Assembly (NCBI GenBank): GCA_023512475.1
Contig: JAILZL010000001.1
Coordinates: 137,516 to 201,515, forward strand
From: Syntrophobacterales bacterium
Lineage (GTDB): Bacteria > Desulfobacterota > Desulfobaccia > Desulfobaccales > 0-14-0-80-60-11
Length of the DNA: 64,000 bases
Direction of reading: 5' to 3'
Shown: one piece after another, positions 36,102-45,424 of the stretch
Layout: every line of letters begins with the position of its first letter
Position numbering within the stretch: position 1 is the first letter of the stretch
The notes under the pieces: generated by a model
What the model was told of the DNA's origin: nothing
Seen by the model: only the letters and a program-made list of their open reading frames with translations
The model's database searches: none
Translations under genes and position numbers: made by a program

Positions 36102-38750
36102 TCAGCCGCCCGCCGCGGCGCGGCGGCGCCGGAATTTGCGCCCCTCCTCCAGGAGCAGGATCAGGGCCGCAAAGGGCACCAGGGTCAACCACACCCAGCC
36201 GGGCAGGGGTGCGGTGTCGAAGATCTCCTGACCCCAGGGGTGGTAAATCAGAAAGGCGGCCAAAAGGAGCTCCAGGACGATCCCCGCCCACAGCAGCCGG
36301 TTGCTGAACAGGCCGATGCTCCGCAAAGACTCCAGGGAGGAGCGGCAGGCCAGGACATTGGCCACCTGCATGAGGACGATCCCCAGAAAGGTGGCGGTGG
36401 CCGCCTGGCGGGCCAGAGGATCTTCCAGGGGCAGCACCTGCCCCCAGCTCCAGCCGCCGGCGTGCAATACCGTGAAATAGGCAAACAGAACGCCCAGGCA
36501 GCTGCTCAGCCCCAGAAAGACATAGCCCCGGAAAAACACCTCCCAGTCGAGCAGCGGCCCCGACCGGGGGGGCCGCCGCATCAGGGCCGGCTCCACCCGC
36601 TCCACTCCCAGGGCGAGAGCCGGCAGGGTCTCCGTTCCCAGATCTATGGCCAGGATCTGCATGACCGTGAGGGGCAAAGGCAGGGGCAGAAAGGAATACA
36701 GCACGTAGGGCACCACCTCCGGGGTCAGGTGGGCAAAGATATAGATGATGAATTTCCGGATATTCTCAAAGATGGCCCGGCCTTCCGCCACCGCCGCCAC
36801 CATGGTGGCAAAGTTGTCATCCAGGAGCACCAGGTCCGCGGCCTCCCGGGCCACGTCGGTGCCGATGAGGCCCATGGCCACCCCGATGTCCGCCTGGCGC
36901 AGGGCCGGGGCATCATTGACCCCGTCGCCGGTGACCGCCACCCGGAGCCCCATCTCCTGCAGGGCGGTGACGACGCGCAGTTTGTGGCGGGGGGTCATGC
37001 GGGCGAAGACCGGCTCTCCCTGCCGGAGGCGGTCCTTCAGCTCCTCGTCGCTTAAGGCCTCCAGCTCCGGCCCCTCCATCACCCGGGTCTGCTCCCCGGC
37101 CAGGCCGACCTGCCGGGCCACCGCCAGGGCGGTGCGACCGGCATCGCCGGTGACCATGAGCACCCGGATGCCGGCCGCCTGACAGGTGGCCACCGCCTGG
37201 GGCACTTCCGGCCGCACCGGGTCGGCCAGGCCCATGAGCCCGACGAAGCTGAGGCGGCTTTCCAGAACCTCGTCCGGCGGCAGAGCCGCCTGTTCCTCGG
37301 GGGCCAGGGGCCGGAAGGCGAAGGCCATCACCCGAAGCCCCCGGTCCATGAGGCCCTCGCAGGCCGTCTGGATCTCCTGCCGCTGGGCCTCGGTGAGGGG
37401 GACCGCCTCCGGGCCCAGAATCACCCGGCTGCACCGGGGCAGCACCGTCTCCAGGGCCCCCTTGGTGAGAACCAGGGTCTCCCCCTGGACCCGGTGCACC
37501 GTGCTCATGCGTTTGCGGTCGGCGTCAAAGGGCACCTCCCGCAGGCGCTCCCCGGTCAGGTCGGCCTGAAGCTCCCGCACGGCCTGAAGCAGGGCCACTT
37601 CCGTGGGATCCCCCTGATACCCGCCCCCCGTGAGCACGGCATTGTTGCACAGGCCGGCAATGGTCAGCAGCAGCCGGTGGCCGAACTGGGGGCCGGAGCC
37701 GGCTCCGGGGGGCAGCCACATCTCCTGGACCTGCATGCGGTTTTCCGTCAGGGTGCCCGTCTTGTCGGAGCAGATGACCTCCACCGATCCCAGGGTCTCC
37801 ACCGCGTTCAGGTTCTTCACCAGGGCCTTTTTCCGGGCCAGGCGCTGGGAGCCCAGGGCCAAAGACAGGGTCACCGTGGGCAGGAGCCCTTCCGGGACGT
37901 TGGCCACGATGATGCCCACGGCGAACAGGAAGTTCTGCCAGAAGCCCCGGCCGATGGCCACCCCCAGGGCGAAAAACCCCAACCCCAGGATGAGGGCGAT
38001 CACCGCCACCACCCGGGTGAGGCGGGCGAGCTCCCGCTGCAGGGGGCTCAGGCCCGGCTCCACCCCCGCGGTGAGGTGGGCGATCTTGCCGAATTCGGTG
38101 GCCATGCCGGTGGCCACCGCCACGGCCTCCCCGCTGCCGTTGACCACCAGGGTGCCGGCAAACACCAGGTTGGGGCTGTCCAGATACTCCCCCGGGAAGG
38201 GCTCGGCATTGCGGGCCACCGGGGCTGACTCCCCGGTCAGAGGCGCCAGATTCACCATCAGGCGGCTGGCCGTCAGCAGCCGGGCATCCGCGGGCACCTT
38301 GTCCCCCGCCTCCAGCAGGAGGATGTCCCCCGGGACCACCTCCCGGGCCGGGATGGTGGTCAGGGCCCCTTCCCGCCTCACCGTGACATTGAAGGGCAGC
38401 AGGCCCTTCAAGGCCGCCAGCGTCCGTTCCGCCCGATACTCCTGGATAAAGGTGAACAGCGCGTTGACGAGGATGACCCCGATAATGGCCCAGCCCAGGC
38501 GGCCCAGCCCTTCTTCCGGCTGGAAATAGGCGGAAAGAAAGCACAAAAACGCCGCGATCCACAGCAGCACGGCCAAAAAATGGCTGAATTGGGCCAGAAA
38601 GCGCCGCCACAGGGGGGTGCGGCGCACCTCCCGGATCTCATTGGGGCCGTACTCCTCCAGCCGGCGGCGGGCCTCGGCGGCGGTGAGGCCGGTGTCCCGA
38701 CTGGCCAGGGCCTTCAGGGCCTCTTCCCGGGTGAGCGCCTGGATGCTCAT
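36102..38750 (-). CDS. P-type cation ATPase of the Na,K-ATPase-like (P2C) branch
   Basis: An 882-residue ion pump with N-terminal cation ATPase domain, about ten transmembrane helices, actuator LTGES (171-175), phosphorylation site SDKTGTLTEN (Asp329) and hinge TGDGVNDAP. Helix M4 reads VANVPEGLLPTVTLSLALGS and the stretch after it VKNLNAVETLGSVEVICSDK, which is closer to the animal Na,K/H,K-ATPase alpha subunit than to SERCA. M6 has AIDLGTETLPAL (Asp kept, second Asp is Glu). There is no beta-subunit gene. The transported ion (Na+, K+, Ca2+ or H+) is not settled. Its ATG overlaps the uspA stop by four bases. Confidence 0.92.
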   Translation of the reverse strand: MSIQALTREEALKALASRDTGLTAAEARRRLEEYGPNEIREVRRTPLWRRFLAQFSHFLAVLLWIAAFLCFLSAYFQPEEGLGRLGWAIIGVILVNALFTFIQEYRAERTLAALKGLLPFNVTVRREGALTTIPAREVVPGDILLLEAGDKVPADARLLTASRLMVNLAPLTGESAPVARNAEPFPGEYLDSPNLVFAGTLVVNGSGEAVAVATGMATEFGKIAHLTAGVEPGLSPLQRELARLTRVVAVIALILGLGFFALGVAIGRGFWQNFLFAVGIIVANVPEGLLPTVTLSLALGSQRLARKKALVKNLNAVETLGSVEVICSDKTGTLTENRMQVQEMWLPPGAGSGPQFGHRLLLTIAGLCNNAVLTGGGYQGDPTEVALLQAVRELQADLTGERLREVPFDADRKRMSTVHRVQGETLVLTKGALETVLPRCSRVILGPEAVPLTEAQRQEIQTACEGLMDRGLRVMAFAFRPLAPEEQAALPPDEVLESRLSFVGLMGLADPVRPEVPQAVATCQAAGIRVLMVTGDAGRTALAVARQVGLAGEQTRVMEGPELEALSDEELKDRLRQGEPVFARMTPRHKLRVVTALQEMGLRVAVTGDGVNDAPALRQADIGVAMGLIGTDVAREAADLVLLDDNFATMVAAVAEGRAIFENIRKFIIYIFAHLTPEVVPYVLYSFLPLPLPLTVMQILAIDLGTETLPALALGVERVEPALMRRPPRSGPLLDWEVFFRGYVFLGLSSCLGVLFAYFTVLHAGGWSWGQVLPLEDPLARQAATATFLGIVLMQVANVLACRSSLESLRSIGLFSNRLLWAGIVLELLLAAFLIYHPWGQEIFDTAPLPGWVWLTLVPFAALILLLEEGRKFRRRRAAAGG

Positions 38751-39589
38751 ACCCCAAAACCCCGGGGCAGATGGATGATGAGGTTGCAGGGCGTCTCCCT
38801 AAGCACCTCCTCCACCGGGTTGCCGCTCACCAGGCTGGCCAGCAGCCCCCGGGTGCTCCCTCCCATGATAATGAGGTCATGGCGGCTGACCGCCGCCTCG
38901 GTGGTGATGGCCGCCGCCGGGCGGCCCCGGCGGAAACGCTGGCGGGTCTCCACCTGGAAGCGGGCCAGGAGGGTCATAAATTCCTCCATCCTCCGGATCA
39001 CTCCGGGCTCCCGCTCCGTGACCGGCACCTCCCCCGCCCCCCGGAAGAAGCGCTCCAGCCGGCGGGGGGCGTGGAAGAGGGTGACCCGGGCCCCGAAGGC
39101 CTGGGCCAGCAGGCCCACCAGCAGGGCCCGCTCCTCCAGGTGGGGGATGGTCCCCCTCAGCGGCACCAGGAGGTGGCGGGAGATGACCCGGCCGGGATGC
39201 ACCACCCGCACCAGGGCCACCGAGCAGGGCAGGGTGAGGGACAGGCGCCGGGCTATGGTCCGGGTGAAATAACGCCGGGAGAGGTCCTCCCGCCGGGTGG
39301 CCACAAAGGCCAGGTCCACGTGCTGCTCCCGCACCAGGTGCTTCAGCTGGCGCACCGGCTCCCCGGTGCTCAGGAGGCTCTGCACCGGCACCTTCTGGGC
39401 AGAGGCCTCCAGGAACAGCCGCTCCAGCGCGGCTTCGACGCTCCGTACCACCTCCAAAGGCAGTCCCGGGGGCGCCACAAAGGCCAGGGTAAGGGAGGCC
39501 CCCGCCGCCGCGGCCGCCGCCACGGCGTAGCGGGCCGCCGCCTCGGAGTTGCTGTGTTCGTTGATGGCTGCCAGGATGTGCCGATACAT
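38747..39589 (-). CDS. Universal stress protein, tandem-domain
   Basis: A 280-residue cytoplasmic protein with two UspA folds: the first begins YRHILAAINEHSNSEAAARY, the second RHLLVPLRGTIPHLEERALL and ends in the nucleotide-binding GGSTRGLLASLVSGNPVEEV (G-x2-G-x9-G pattern). The second domain therefore probably binds ATP, the first seems degenerate. ATG 39589 begins the first strand directly. It overlaps the downstream P-type ATPase by four bases, which suggests that it regulates or responds to the pump. Confidence 0.9.
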   Translation of the reverse strand: MYRHILAAINEHSNSEAAARYAVAAAAAAGASLTLAFVAPPGLPLEVVRSVEAALERLFLEASAQKVPVQSLLSTGEPVRQLKHLVREQHVDLAFVATRREDLSRRYFTRTIARRLSLTLPCSVALVRVVHPGRVISRHLLVPLRGTIPHLEERALLVGLLAQAFGARVTLFHAPRRLERFFRGAGEVPVTEREPGVIRRMEEFMTLLARFQVETRQRFRRGRPAAAITTEAAVSRHDLIIMGGSTRGLLASLVSGNPVEEVLRETPCNLIIHLPRGFGV

Positions 39590-39785
39590 GCTGCCCCCGG
39601 GAGGAAAACGACGCCGGAAAGGCCCCGGCCACGGCCGCCTCCGGAGGAGACGGTCTCCCTTCAGGTCCGGGAAGGGGCCAGGGGGCGGGAAACCCTGCCT
39701 CCCCCCACCCCGTCCCGGGAAGAGGAGCTTATGGGCGGGGGGCCGGTTCCCCCCGGCTGGTGGCACCGCCACCGAGGCGGGCCTC

Positions 39786-40526
39786 TCAATATCTCACGCT
39801 CACCAGAAACAGCCCCTGGGGCGGGGCGGTGGGCCCCACCCGGGTGCGGTCCGGCCGGGCCAGGAGCTCCGCCAGGTCACTGACGGGGCGCTTCTTCAGG
39901 CCGATCTGCACCATGGTACCCACCAGGCTCCGCACCATGCCCCGGAGGAAACCGGTGGCGGTGATGCGGAAGAGAAACATATCCCCCTCCCGCTGCCAGC
40001 AGGCCTCCTCCACCCGGCGCCGGGTGGTGCACACCGCGCTGCCGCTGGCCTGAAAGGCGGCGAAGTCATGCTCGCCTACCAGCAGCCGGGCGGCCTCGGC
40101 CAAGGCCGCCTCCTCCAGGGGCGGCGCCACCTGCCAAGCGTAGCGCAGGCTCAAGGGGGAGCGCACCGGGCGATTGAGCAGCCGGTATTCATAGGTCTTG
40201 GCCCGGGCGGATTTGCGGGCATGGAACCCGGCCGGCACCTCGGCGGCCGCCAGAACGGCAATATCCGGCGGCAGAAGCGAGTTGAGGCCCGGAACAAAGG
40301 CCCTCAGCGGCAGGGAACTGCGGGTGTGGAAATTGGCCACCTGCCGGAGGGCGTGCACCCCGGCGTCGGTGCGGCCGGAGCCGATGAGGTGGACCCGCTC
40401 CCCGGTGAGGATGGCCAAGGCGGTTTCGATGGTCTCCTGCAGGGTGAGGGCGTTTTTCTGACGCTGCCAGCCGTGGTAGCGGGTGCCGTCGTATTCCAGC
40501 TCCAGGCGGAGGTTGCGGGGGCCCAT
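39786..40526 (-). CDS. truA: tRNA pseudouridine(38-40) synthase
   Basis: A 246-residue pseudouridine synthase acting on the tRNA anticodon arm. The catalytic Asp lies in GSGRTDAGVHALRQ at about residue 55, the N-terminus LRLELEYDGTRYHGWQRQ and the late motif FLRGMVRSLVGTM are typical. ATG 40526 is chosen because the first strand begins there and argC ends 17 bases before. It is the last gene of the rplM-rpsI-argC-truA unit. Confidence 0.96.
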   Translation of the reverse strand: MGPRNLRLELEYDGTRYHGWQRQKNALTLQETIETALAILTGERVHLIGSGRTDAGVHALRQVANFHTRSSLPLRAFVPGLNSLLPPDIAVLAAAEVPAGFHARKSARAKTYEYRLLNRPVRSPLSLRYAWQVAPPLEEAALAEAARLLVGEHDFAAFQASGSAVCTTRRRVEEACWQREGDMFLFRITATGFLRGMVRSLVGTMVQIGLKKRPVSDLAELLARPDRTRVGPTAPPQGLFLVSVRY

Positions 40527-40543
40527 GGCCGGGCACCACCATC

Positions 40544-41587
40544 TCAAGGGGTGAGGGGGGCGGCCTCCAGGCCGGTGGTCTCCGGGAATCCGGCCATGAG
40601 ATTGAAATTGCACACCGCCTGGGCGGCGGCGCCCCGTCCCAGATTGTCGATGGCGGCCACCACGATCACCCGGTCCCCCTCAGGGTGCACCTTGAGCCCC
40701 AGATCGCAGAAATTGGTGCCCCGCACCTGGGCGGTGGTGGGGAGGGCGCCCGGGGGCAGCAGCCGCACAAAGGGCTCCCCGGCGTAAAACTCCTCATAGA
40801 GCCGGTAAATCTCCGCTTCAGAGGCCGGCGCGGTCAGGGTGGCATACAGGGTGGCCAGGATGCCCCGGTTCATGGGCACCAGGTGCGGGGTGAAGGTGAG
40901 GCGTACCGGCTCCTCCGCCAAAAGACTCAGCTCCTGCTCCATCTCCGGGGTGTGGCGGTGTTCGAAGACCTTGTAGGCCCGGAAGCTGTCGGCCACCTCG
41001 CAAAAGGAGGTGGCCAGGGAGGCCCCCCGGCCGGCGCCGCTGACCCCGCTTTTGCAATCGGCGATGAGGGAATCGAGCCTGACCCGCCGGCTTTGGACCA
41101 ACGGCGCCAGTCCCAAAATGACGGCGGTGGGATAGCAGCCGGGATTGCCCACCAGGCGGGCCCGTGCGATCTTGTCCCGGTGGAGCTCCGGCAGGCCGTA
41201 CACCGCCTCGGCCAGGAGCTCCGGGGCGCAGTGGGGCTGATACCAAGCCTCATACACCGCCCGGTCCCGGAAACGGAAATCGGCGCTCAGATCCACCACC
41301 CGGCAGCCGGCGGCCAGCAGACGGGGCACCAGCTCCATGGCGGTCTGATGCGGCACCGCGGTGAAGACGAACTGCGCCCGGCCCGCCACCTGCTCCGGGT
41401 CCGGGGGGATGAAGTCCTGCCTGATGATGCGGGCCAAGGCGGGGAAGACCTGACCGACGGGCCGGCCCTGATATTCCCGGGAGGTGAGGGCCACGAGCTC
41501 GACTTTCGGGTGCCGGGCCAGGAGGCGCAGGAGCTCCAGCCCGGTATAGCCCGAGGCCCCGAAGACCGCCACCGTCACCTGGGACAT
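40544..41587 (-). CDS. argC: N-acetyl-gamma-glutamyl-phosphate reductase
   Basis: Third enzyme of arginine synthesis, 347 residues, NADPH-dependent. Seen are the NADP site VFGASGYTGLELLRLL at the N-terminus, the catalytic Cys in LVGNPGCYPTAVILGL near residue 150, and HRHTPEMEQEL near 215. It lies ten bases after rpsI, an arrangement found in several Deltaproteobacteria. Confidence 0.97.
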   Translation of the reverse strand: MSQVTVAVFGASGYTGLELLRLLARHPKVELVALTSREYQGRPVGQVFPALARIIRQDFIPPDPEQVAGRAQFVFTAVPHQTAMELVPRLLAAGCRVVDLSADFRFRDRAVYEAWYQPHCAPELLAEAVYGLPELHRDKIARARLVGNPGCYPTAVILGLAPLVQSRRVRLDSLIADCKSGVSGAGRGASLATSFCEVADSFRAYKVFEHRHTPEMEQELSLLAEEPVRLTFTPHLVPMNRGILATLYATLTAPASEAEIYRLYEEFYAGEPFVRLLPPGALPTTAQVRGTNFCDLGLKVHPEGDRVIVVAAIDNLGRGAAAQAVCNFNLMAGFPETTGLEAAPLTP

Positions 41588-41597
41588 GGCGACGGGA

Positions 41598-41993
41598 TTA
41601 CCGCTTGGAGTACTGGCAGCCCCGGCGGGCGCCCCGGCGGCCGTATTTTTTGCGTTCCTTGATCCGGGCGTCCCGGGTGAGAAAACCCGCCTTCTTCAGG
41701 ATGGGGCGGTATTCGGGATTGAGCTCCTGCAGCGCCCGGCTGAGGCCGTGCTTGATGGCCCCGGCCTGGCCTTCAGGGCCGCCCCCGGTGACATTCACCA
41801 GGATGTCCAGGTCGGCGCCCACATTGAGGAGCCTCAGGGGCTGGCTGGCCAGATTGCGGGTGGTCTCCAGGGGGAAGTACTCCTGGAAGTCCCGCTCATT
41901 GACGATGATGCGGCCGGTGCCGGGCCGCAGATACACCCGGGCCACCGCCGATTTGCGCTTGCCCACCGCGTGGATGTTGAACGACTGGGCCAT
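41598..41993 (-). CDS. rpsI: 30S ribosomal protein S9
   Basis: Small-subunit protein uS9 of 131 residues, with the N-terminal [17 protein letters not shown] and the C-terminal tail [13 protein letters not shown] reaching toward the P-site tRNA. The final Lys-Arg is conserved. Start and rplM stop overlap by one base (TAATG). Confidence 0.98.
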   Translation of the reverse strand: MAQSFNIHAVGKRKSAVARVYLRPGTGRIIVNERDFQEYFPLETTRNLASQPLRLLNVGADLDILVNVTGGGPEGQAGAIKHGLSRALQELNPEYRPILKKAGFLTRDARIKERKKYGRRGARRGCQYSKR

Positions 41994-42427
41994 TAGTCCT
42001 CCCAGGTCACCGGTTTGGGTTGCTGAGCGTCATGGGGGTGGCTGCCGCCGGCGTAAATCTTCAGCTTCTTCAACAGCTGGCGCCCCAGGCTGTTTTTGGG
42101 GAGCATGCCCCGGACCGCCTCGCGCAAGAGCTCCTCCGGCCGTTTCTTTACCAGCTGCCGGGCGGTGATGCTCTTGAGGCCGCCCATGTACCCGGAGTGG
42201 CGGTAATACACCTTCTGGTCCCACTTCTGCCCGGTGAGTCGCACCTTGTCGGCGTTCACCACCACCACAAAATCCCCGGCGTCGGTGTGCGGGGTGAAAG
42301 TGGGTTTGTTCTTGCCCCGGAGGGCCATGGCAATGCGGGTGGCCAGGCGACCCAGCACCTTGCCCTGGGCGTCCACCAGCAGCCATTCCCGGGGCACTTC
42401 CCCCTTTTTGGCCATATAGGTCGGCAT
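41993..42427 (-). CDS. rplM: 50S ribosomal protein L13
   Basis: Large-subunit protein uL13, 144 residues, with [40 protein letters not shown] and [24 protein letters not shown] 42427 ([14 protein letters not shown]) is the family start; the frame is open further upstream across its promoter. First gene of the rplM-rpsI-argC-truA operon. Confidence 0.98.
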   Translation of the reverse strand: MPTYMAKKGEVPREWLLVDAQGKVLGRLATRIAMALRGKNKPTFTPHTDAGDFVVVVNADKVRLTGQKWDQKVYYRHSGYMGGLKSITARQLVKKRPEELLREAVRGMLPKNSLGRQLLKKLKIYAGGSHPHDAQQPKPVTWED

Positions 42428-42457
42428 GGAAACCCTCGTGTACGAAATAACCTGGTA

Positions 42458-42487
42458 AATATATCGGGGGAGGACAGGGGTTGTCAA
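42458..42487 (-). promoter_or_regulatory. Promoter of rplM-rpsI
   Basis: Minus-strand TTGACA (42482-42487), 18-base spacer, TATATT (42458-42463; five of six). About 30 bases separate the -10 box from the rplM ATG. Confidence 0.75.
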
Positions 42488-42668
42488 GTCTTCCCCCAGG
42501 AGGGCGGCTTTTTCCTCCGGCGGCCGGGGGACACGGCCGACTCACAGGCGCGCGCCTCTCCCCCTTCGCCCCGGTCTCCCCGGGGTCCCGGTCCCGGGAA
42601 GTCCGGAAGCCCATTTCCTCCCCCCGGCTTTTGGGCGACAATAAGGCAGGAGCAGAAAGGAGACCGCC

Positions 42669-43268
42669 ATTTTCCCTGTCGTCCTGTTGGCTGTGGGAAT
42701 ACTTCTGGGGTCGGCCCTGCCGGTGCCGGCCCAGCCCGGGGGGCCGCCGGCCGTGCGCCGGCCGATGCCGCAGCAGCTCTTTCACACCGAGCGGGTGGAT
42801 GTGGTCTATGACCGCCGGGAGCATCTGGAGGAACTGGCCCGCCGGCTGGGGATCGCCCCGCCGGGTCCCGGAGCGCCTCCGGACCTGGGGGCCTTGGCCC
42901 TCCGGCTGGATGACATGCTGGCGGAGATCACCCGGGTGCTGCAGCGCCGGCCGCCACCGGGGGTGCGGCTGCGCCTGCGCCTCCTTCCCGATGCCCTGGC
43001 GGTGCGCCGGGAGCATGACGCCCTCACCGGCCGGGGAGCCCGGACTCCCGCTCCCCGGGGGTGGCTCCCGGCCTTCTATGAGCCCCGCCGCCGCACCCTG
43101 TACCTCTCGGTGGCGGACGCCCGGGTGGGGATTCTGGCCCACGAGCTGACCCACTTCGTCATCAGTGAGTCCCCGGGGGGGCGCCCCAGCGAGGCCTTTC
43201 AGGAATCCCTGGCCCGCTACCTGGAGGAGCGCTACCTCTCCGGGCGTTCCTTCGAGTTCCGGCCCTGA
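42669..43268 (+). CDS. Secreted HExxH (gluzincin-like) protein with apparent ATT start
   Basis: About 199 residues. Near the C-terminus ILAHELTHFVISE gives HELTH, and about 20 residues later FQESLARYLEE could supply the third zinc ligand, as in gluzincin peptidases. The N-terminus FPVVLLAVGILLGSALPVPA is a signal peptide. No ATG or GTG lies between the upstream stop (TAA 42642) and this signal; AAAGGAG (42657-42663) is placed correctly only for ATT 42669. TTG 42687 would remove part of the signal and has no ribosome site. The middle is Arg/Pro/Leu-rich. Function as a protease is inferred from the motif. Confidence 0.7.
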   Translation: MFPVVLLAVGILLGSALPVPAQPGGPPAVRRPMPQQLFHTERVDVVYDRREHLEELARRLGIAPPGPGAPPDLGALALRLDDMLAEITRVLQRRPPPGVRLRLRLLPDALAVRREHDALTGRGARTPAPRGWLPAFYEPRRRTLYLSVADARVGILAHELTHFVISESPGGRPSEAFQESLARYLEERYLSGRSFEFRP

Positions 43269-43498
43269 CGGGCAGTCCCGGAAACGCCTCTCACCGCCTT
43301 CCGGACCCGCTCCCGGACTGGAAGGAAAAGGGTGGCCGGACAGCCCTGTGTGGAAAAATCCGGGGCCAAGGGGAAAGGCGAGGCATCACCTCCCCGGCAG
43401 CCCGGTCCGGACCGGAAAGGAACCACGCTGATTTCCTGCAATCCTTCCGAGTCCGGTTCCCCCCTCTTTGGACTACCCTGGGTAATGGAAAGGAAGAA

Positions 43499-45343
43499 TC
43501 AGCCTTCCCGGCCGGGGAGGAGGCGGAACATCTGCCGCCTGGCCCCAGGCTCCAGATGAAACTCCGCCGGCAGAGGTGCGGCCAGAGCTCCCTGGAAGGC
43601 CCGGCCCAGAGGGGTGGGCAGCAGGCGGCCCCGCTGGCGGCTCACCAGCGCCCCGGGCTCCTCGGTCCAGTGGGCGGCCAGCCAGTGGATGCCGGCCTGG
43701 GCCAGCCGGGGGCTTAAGGCCTGCACCTGGCGGGACTCCAGGGGCACGGCCCGCCACCCCAGCACCGCCGCGGGTTGGCGCCGGCCGGTCTGCAAAAGCC
43801 GGCGCACGGCCTCCTGGCCCCCGGAGGCCGAAAGCTCCAGGCCGTAGATGAGGTTGGCCACCTGGGAGCCGTCGGAGTAGCGCAGAGGGAAGCCGCTGAG
43901 GTCCCCGGCCAGCCCCGGGGCCAGGACCACCGCCCGGGGATGCTCCCGGCGCAGCTCCCCCAGCATGGCCAAAAGATGGTTGCGCCACACCGGCCAGGTG
44001 ACCCGGGGGAGCAGCCGGGCGGTGGCATCGCCCGGGCCGGGGTCGTGGGGGGAGCCGAAGAGCTGGAAGAGCACCGCCGGCTCATGGGCATAGCGCCGGG
44101 CCAGGATCCCCCAGAAATCCAGGGAGCCCGGATCCGGCAGGGGCGGGTCGTAGCTCGCGCCCCCGGGACCCCGGTGCGTGGGCAGCACGCTGGAGAGGAG
44201 GGAGAGCTGCACGATGGTGTACAGACCGGCGGCTGCCGCGGCCTCCACCGCAGCGTCCAGGGCCTCCAGATAATCCTCGCCCTCGGCTTCACCCCGGCCT
44301 TCCAGGGCCAGATCCTGGGCCAGGGGCAGCCGCACCGCGGTGGCCCCCCAGGCGCGGAGCAGGGCCGCCTCCTCGGGGCTCACGGGCACGGGAAAGGCGC
44401 CCTGGTGCGGGGCGGCCCGCTCCAGCCCCCGCAGGGTGACGCCCCGGAGAATCCGCACCCGGTCCCGTTCATCCACCACAAAGCGCCCCTCCACCCCCAG
44501 CCAGGGGAGGTGGCCGGACAGCACCCCGCTGGGCAGGCGGGCGGCTCCGGGCCGGGGATGGGGATTGTCCGCCGGCACGCAGGGGAGGCGGGCCGGTGGG
44601 GGGGGCCCCAGGGACGGCCGCCACTTCGGGGTGAGGCAGGTGGAGGCGGTGCGTGAACGCTTCTCCGGTCGGCGGGAGCCTGCCCGCGGGCGCTCTGCGG
44701 TCCGCCCTTTTTTCTGCGCCGCCAGGTGGCCGGTGGCCGGAGCCCGGGGCTTTTCGGGGGGCCGGGGGCGTCTTGCCCGGGGAGGCGCGGCCGCGGTCCG
44801 GGGGCGGGAGGGCGGGGGCGCCCCATTGTCCCGGGGCCGGGCTGCCCGCCGCTTTTCCTGAGGCTTTTTCCCCTCCCGCATGGCCGGCAGGTCCCGACGC
44901 GGCTTCTCTTTTCCCCGTGTGGCCGGGGCGCGGCGACTTGAGGTCTCCCTTTCCGGCCGGGGCGGGGTTGTGGGGGATGAGGCCTCACCCGGCGGCCGCG
45001 GCCGCCCTTTGGCCTTTTCGGTTCGCTTTGGGCTTTCCCGGGCGGTCCGCCGGACCTGCCGCCTGTCCTCCCGGGATTCCTGCTCCTTGGCCGCCTGCCG
45101 CCTTTCCTGCCGGCGTCGGGCCCCGAGCCGTTGCCGGCGGGCGGCCTCCTGTTCCTGCCGGCGCCGCTCGGCTTCCTCCCGCTCCCGGGCCTCCTGGAGC
45201 CCTTTGGCCCGGCGGGCCTCCTGGCGCTCACGCTCCCGGGCCCGGGCCGCCGCCTCCGCCCGCCGCTCCTCCTCCCGCCGGCGGACCCGGGCCGCCTCCC
45301 GTTCTGCCCGGCGGCGCTCTGCGGCTCTGTCTGTGCGGCTCAT
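43499..45343 (-). CDS. Arg/Glu-rich helical protein fused to a degenerate GH5-like barrel
   Basis: A 614-residue protein without signal peptide. Residues 1-100 are an almost pure Arg/Glu/Ala helix (RRAEREAARVRRREEERRAE), 100-265 a Pro/Arg/Lys-rich disordered segment, and 285-600 a TIM barrel like glycoside hydrolase family 5 (VRILRGVTLRGLE, LLRAWGATAVRLPLAQDL). Its paralogue at 45685-48396 has NEPH and TEWG; here these are GSPH (430-433) and LGWR, so both catalytic glutamates are lost. It is therefore probably a binding or structural pseudoenzyme. ATG 45343 has GGAG upstream. Last gene of the locus. Confidence 0.8.
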   Translation of the reverse strand: MSRTDRAAERRRAEREAARVRRREEERRAEAAARARERERQEARRAKGLQEAREREEAERRRQEQEAARRQRLGARRRQERRQAAKEQESREDRRQVRRTARESPKRTEKAKGRPRPPGEASSPTTPPRPERETSSRRAPATRGKEKPRRDLPAMREGKKPQEKRRAARPRDNGAPPPSRPRTAAAPPRARRPRPPEKPRAPATGHLAAQKKGRTAERPRAGSRRPEKRSRTASTCLTPKWRPSLGPPPPARLPCVPADNPHPRPGAARLPSGVLSGHLPWLGVEGRFVVDERDRVRILRGVTLRGLERAAPHQGAFPVPVSPEEAALLRAWGATAVRLPLAQDLALEGRGEAEGEDYLEALDAAVEAAAAAGLYTIVQLSLLSSVLPTHRGPGGASYDPPLPDPGSLDFWGILARRYAHEPAVLFQLFGSPHDPGPGDATARLLPRVTWPVWRNHLLAMLGELRREHPRAVVLAPGLAGDLSGFPLRYSDGSQVANLIYGLELSASGGQEAVRRLLQTGRRQPAAVLGWRAVPLESRQVQALSPRLAQAGIHWLAAHWTEEPGALVSRQRGRLLPTPLGRAFQGALAAPLPAEFHLEPGARRQMFRLLPGREG

Positions 45344-45424
45344 GCTGAGGTCTCCTGGGCGCCTTTGGGGGCAGGCCCGGTGAAAGGGACCTTTCGAAAA
45401 GCCGGGGCGCCGGCCCTGCCCCTC

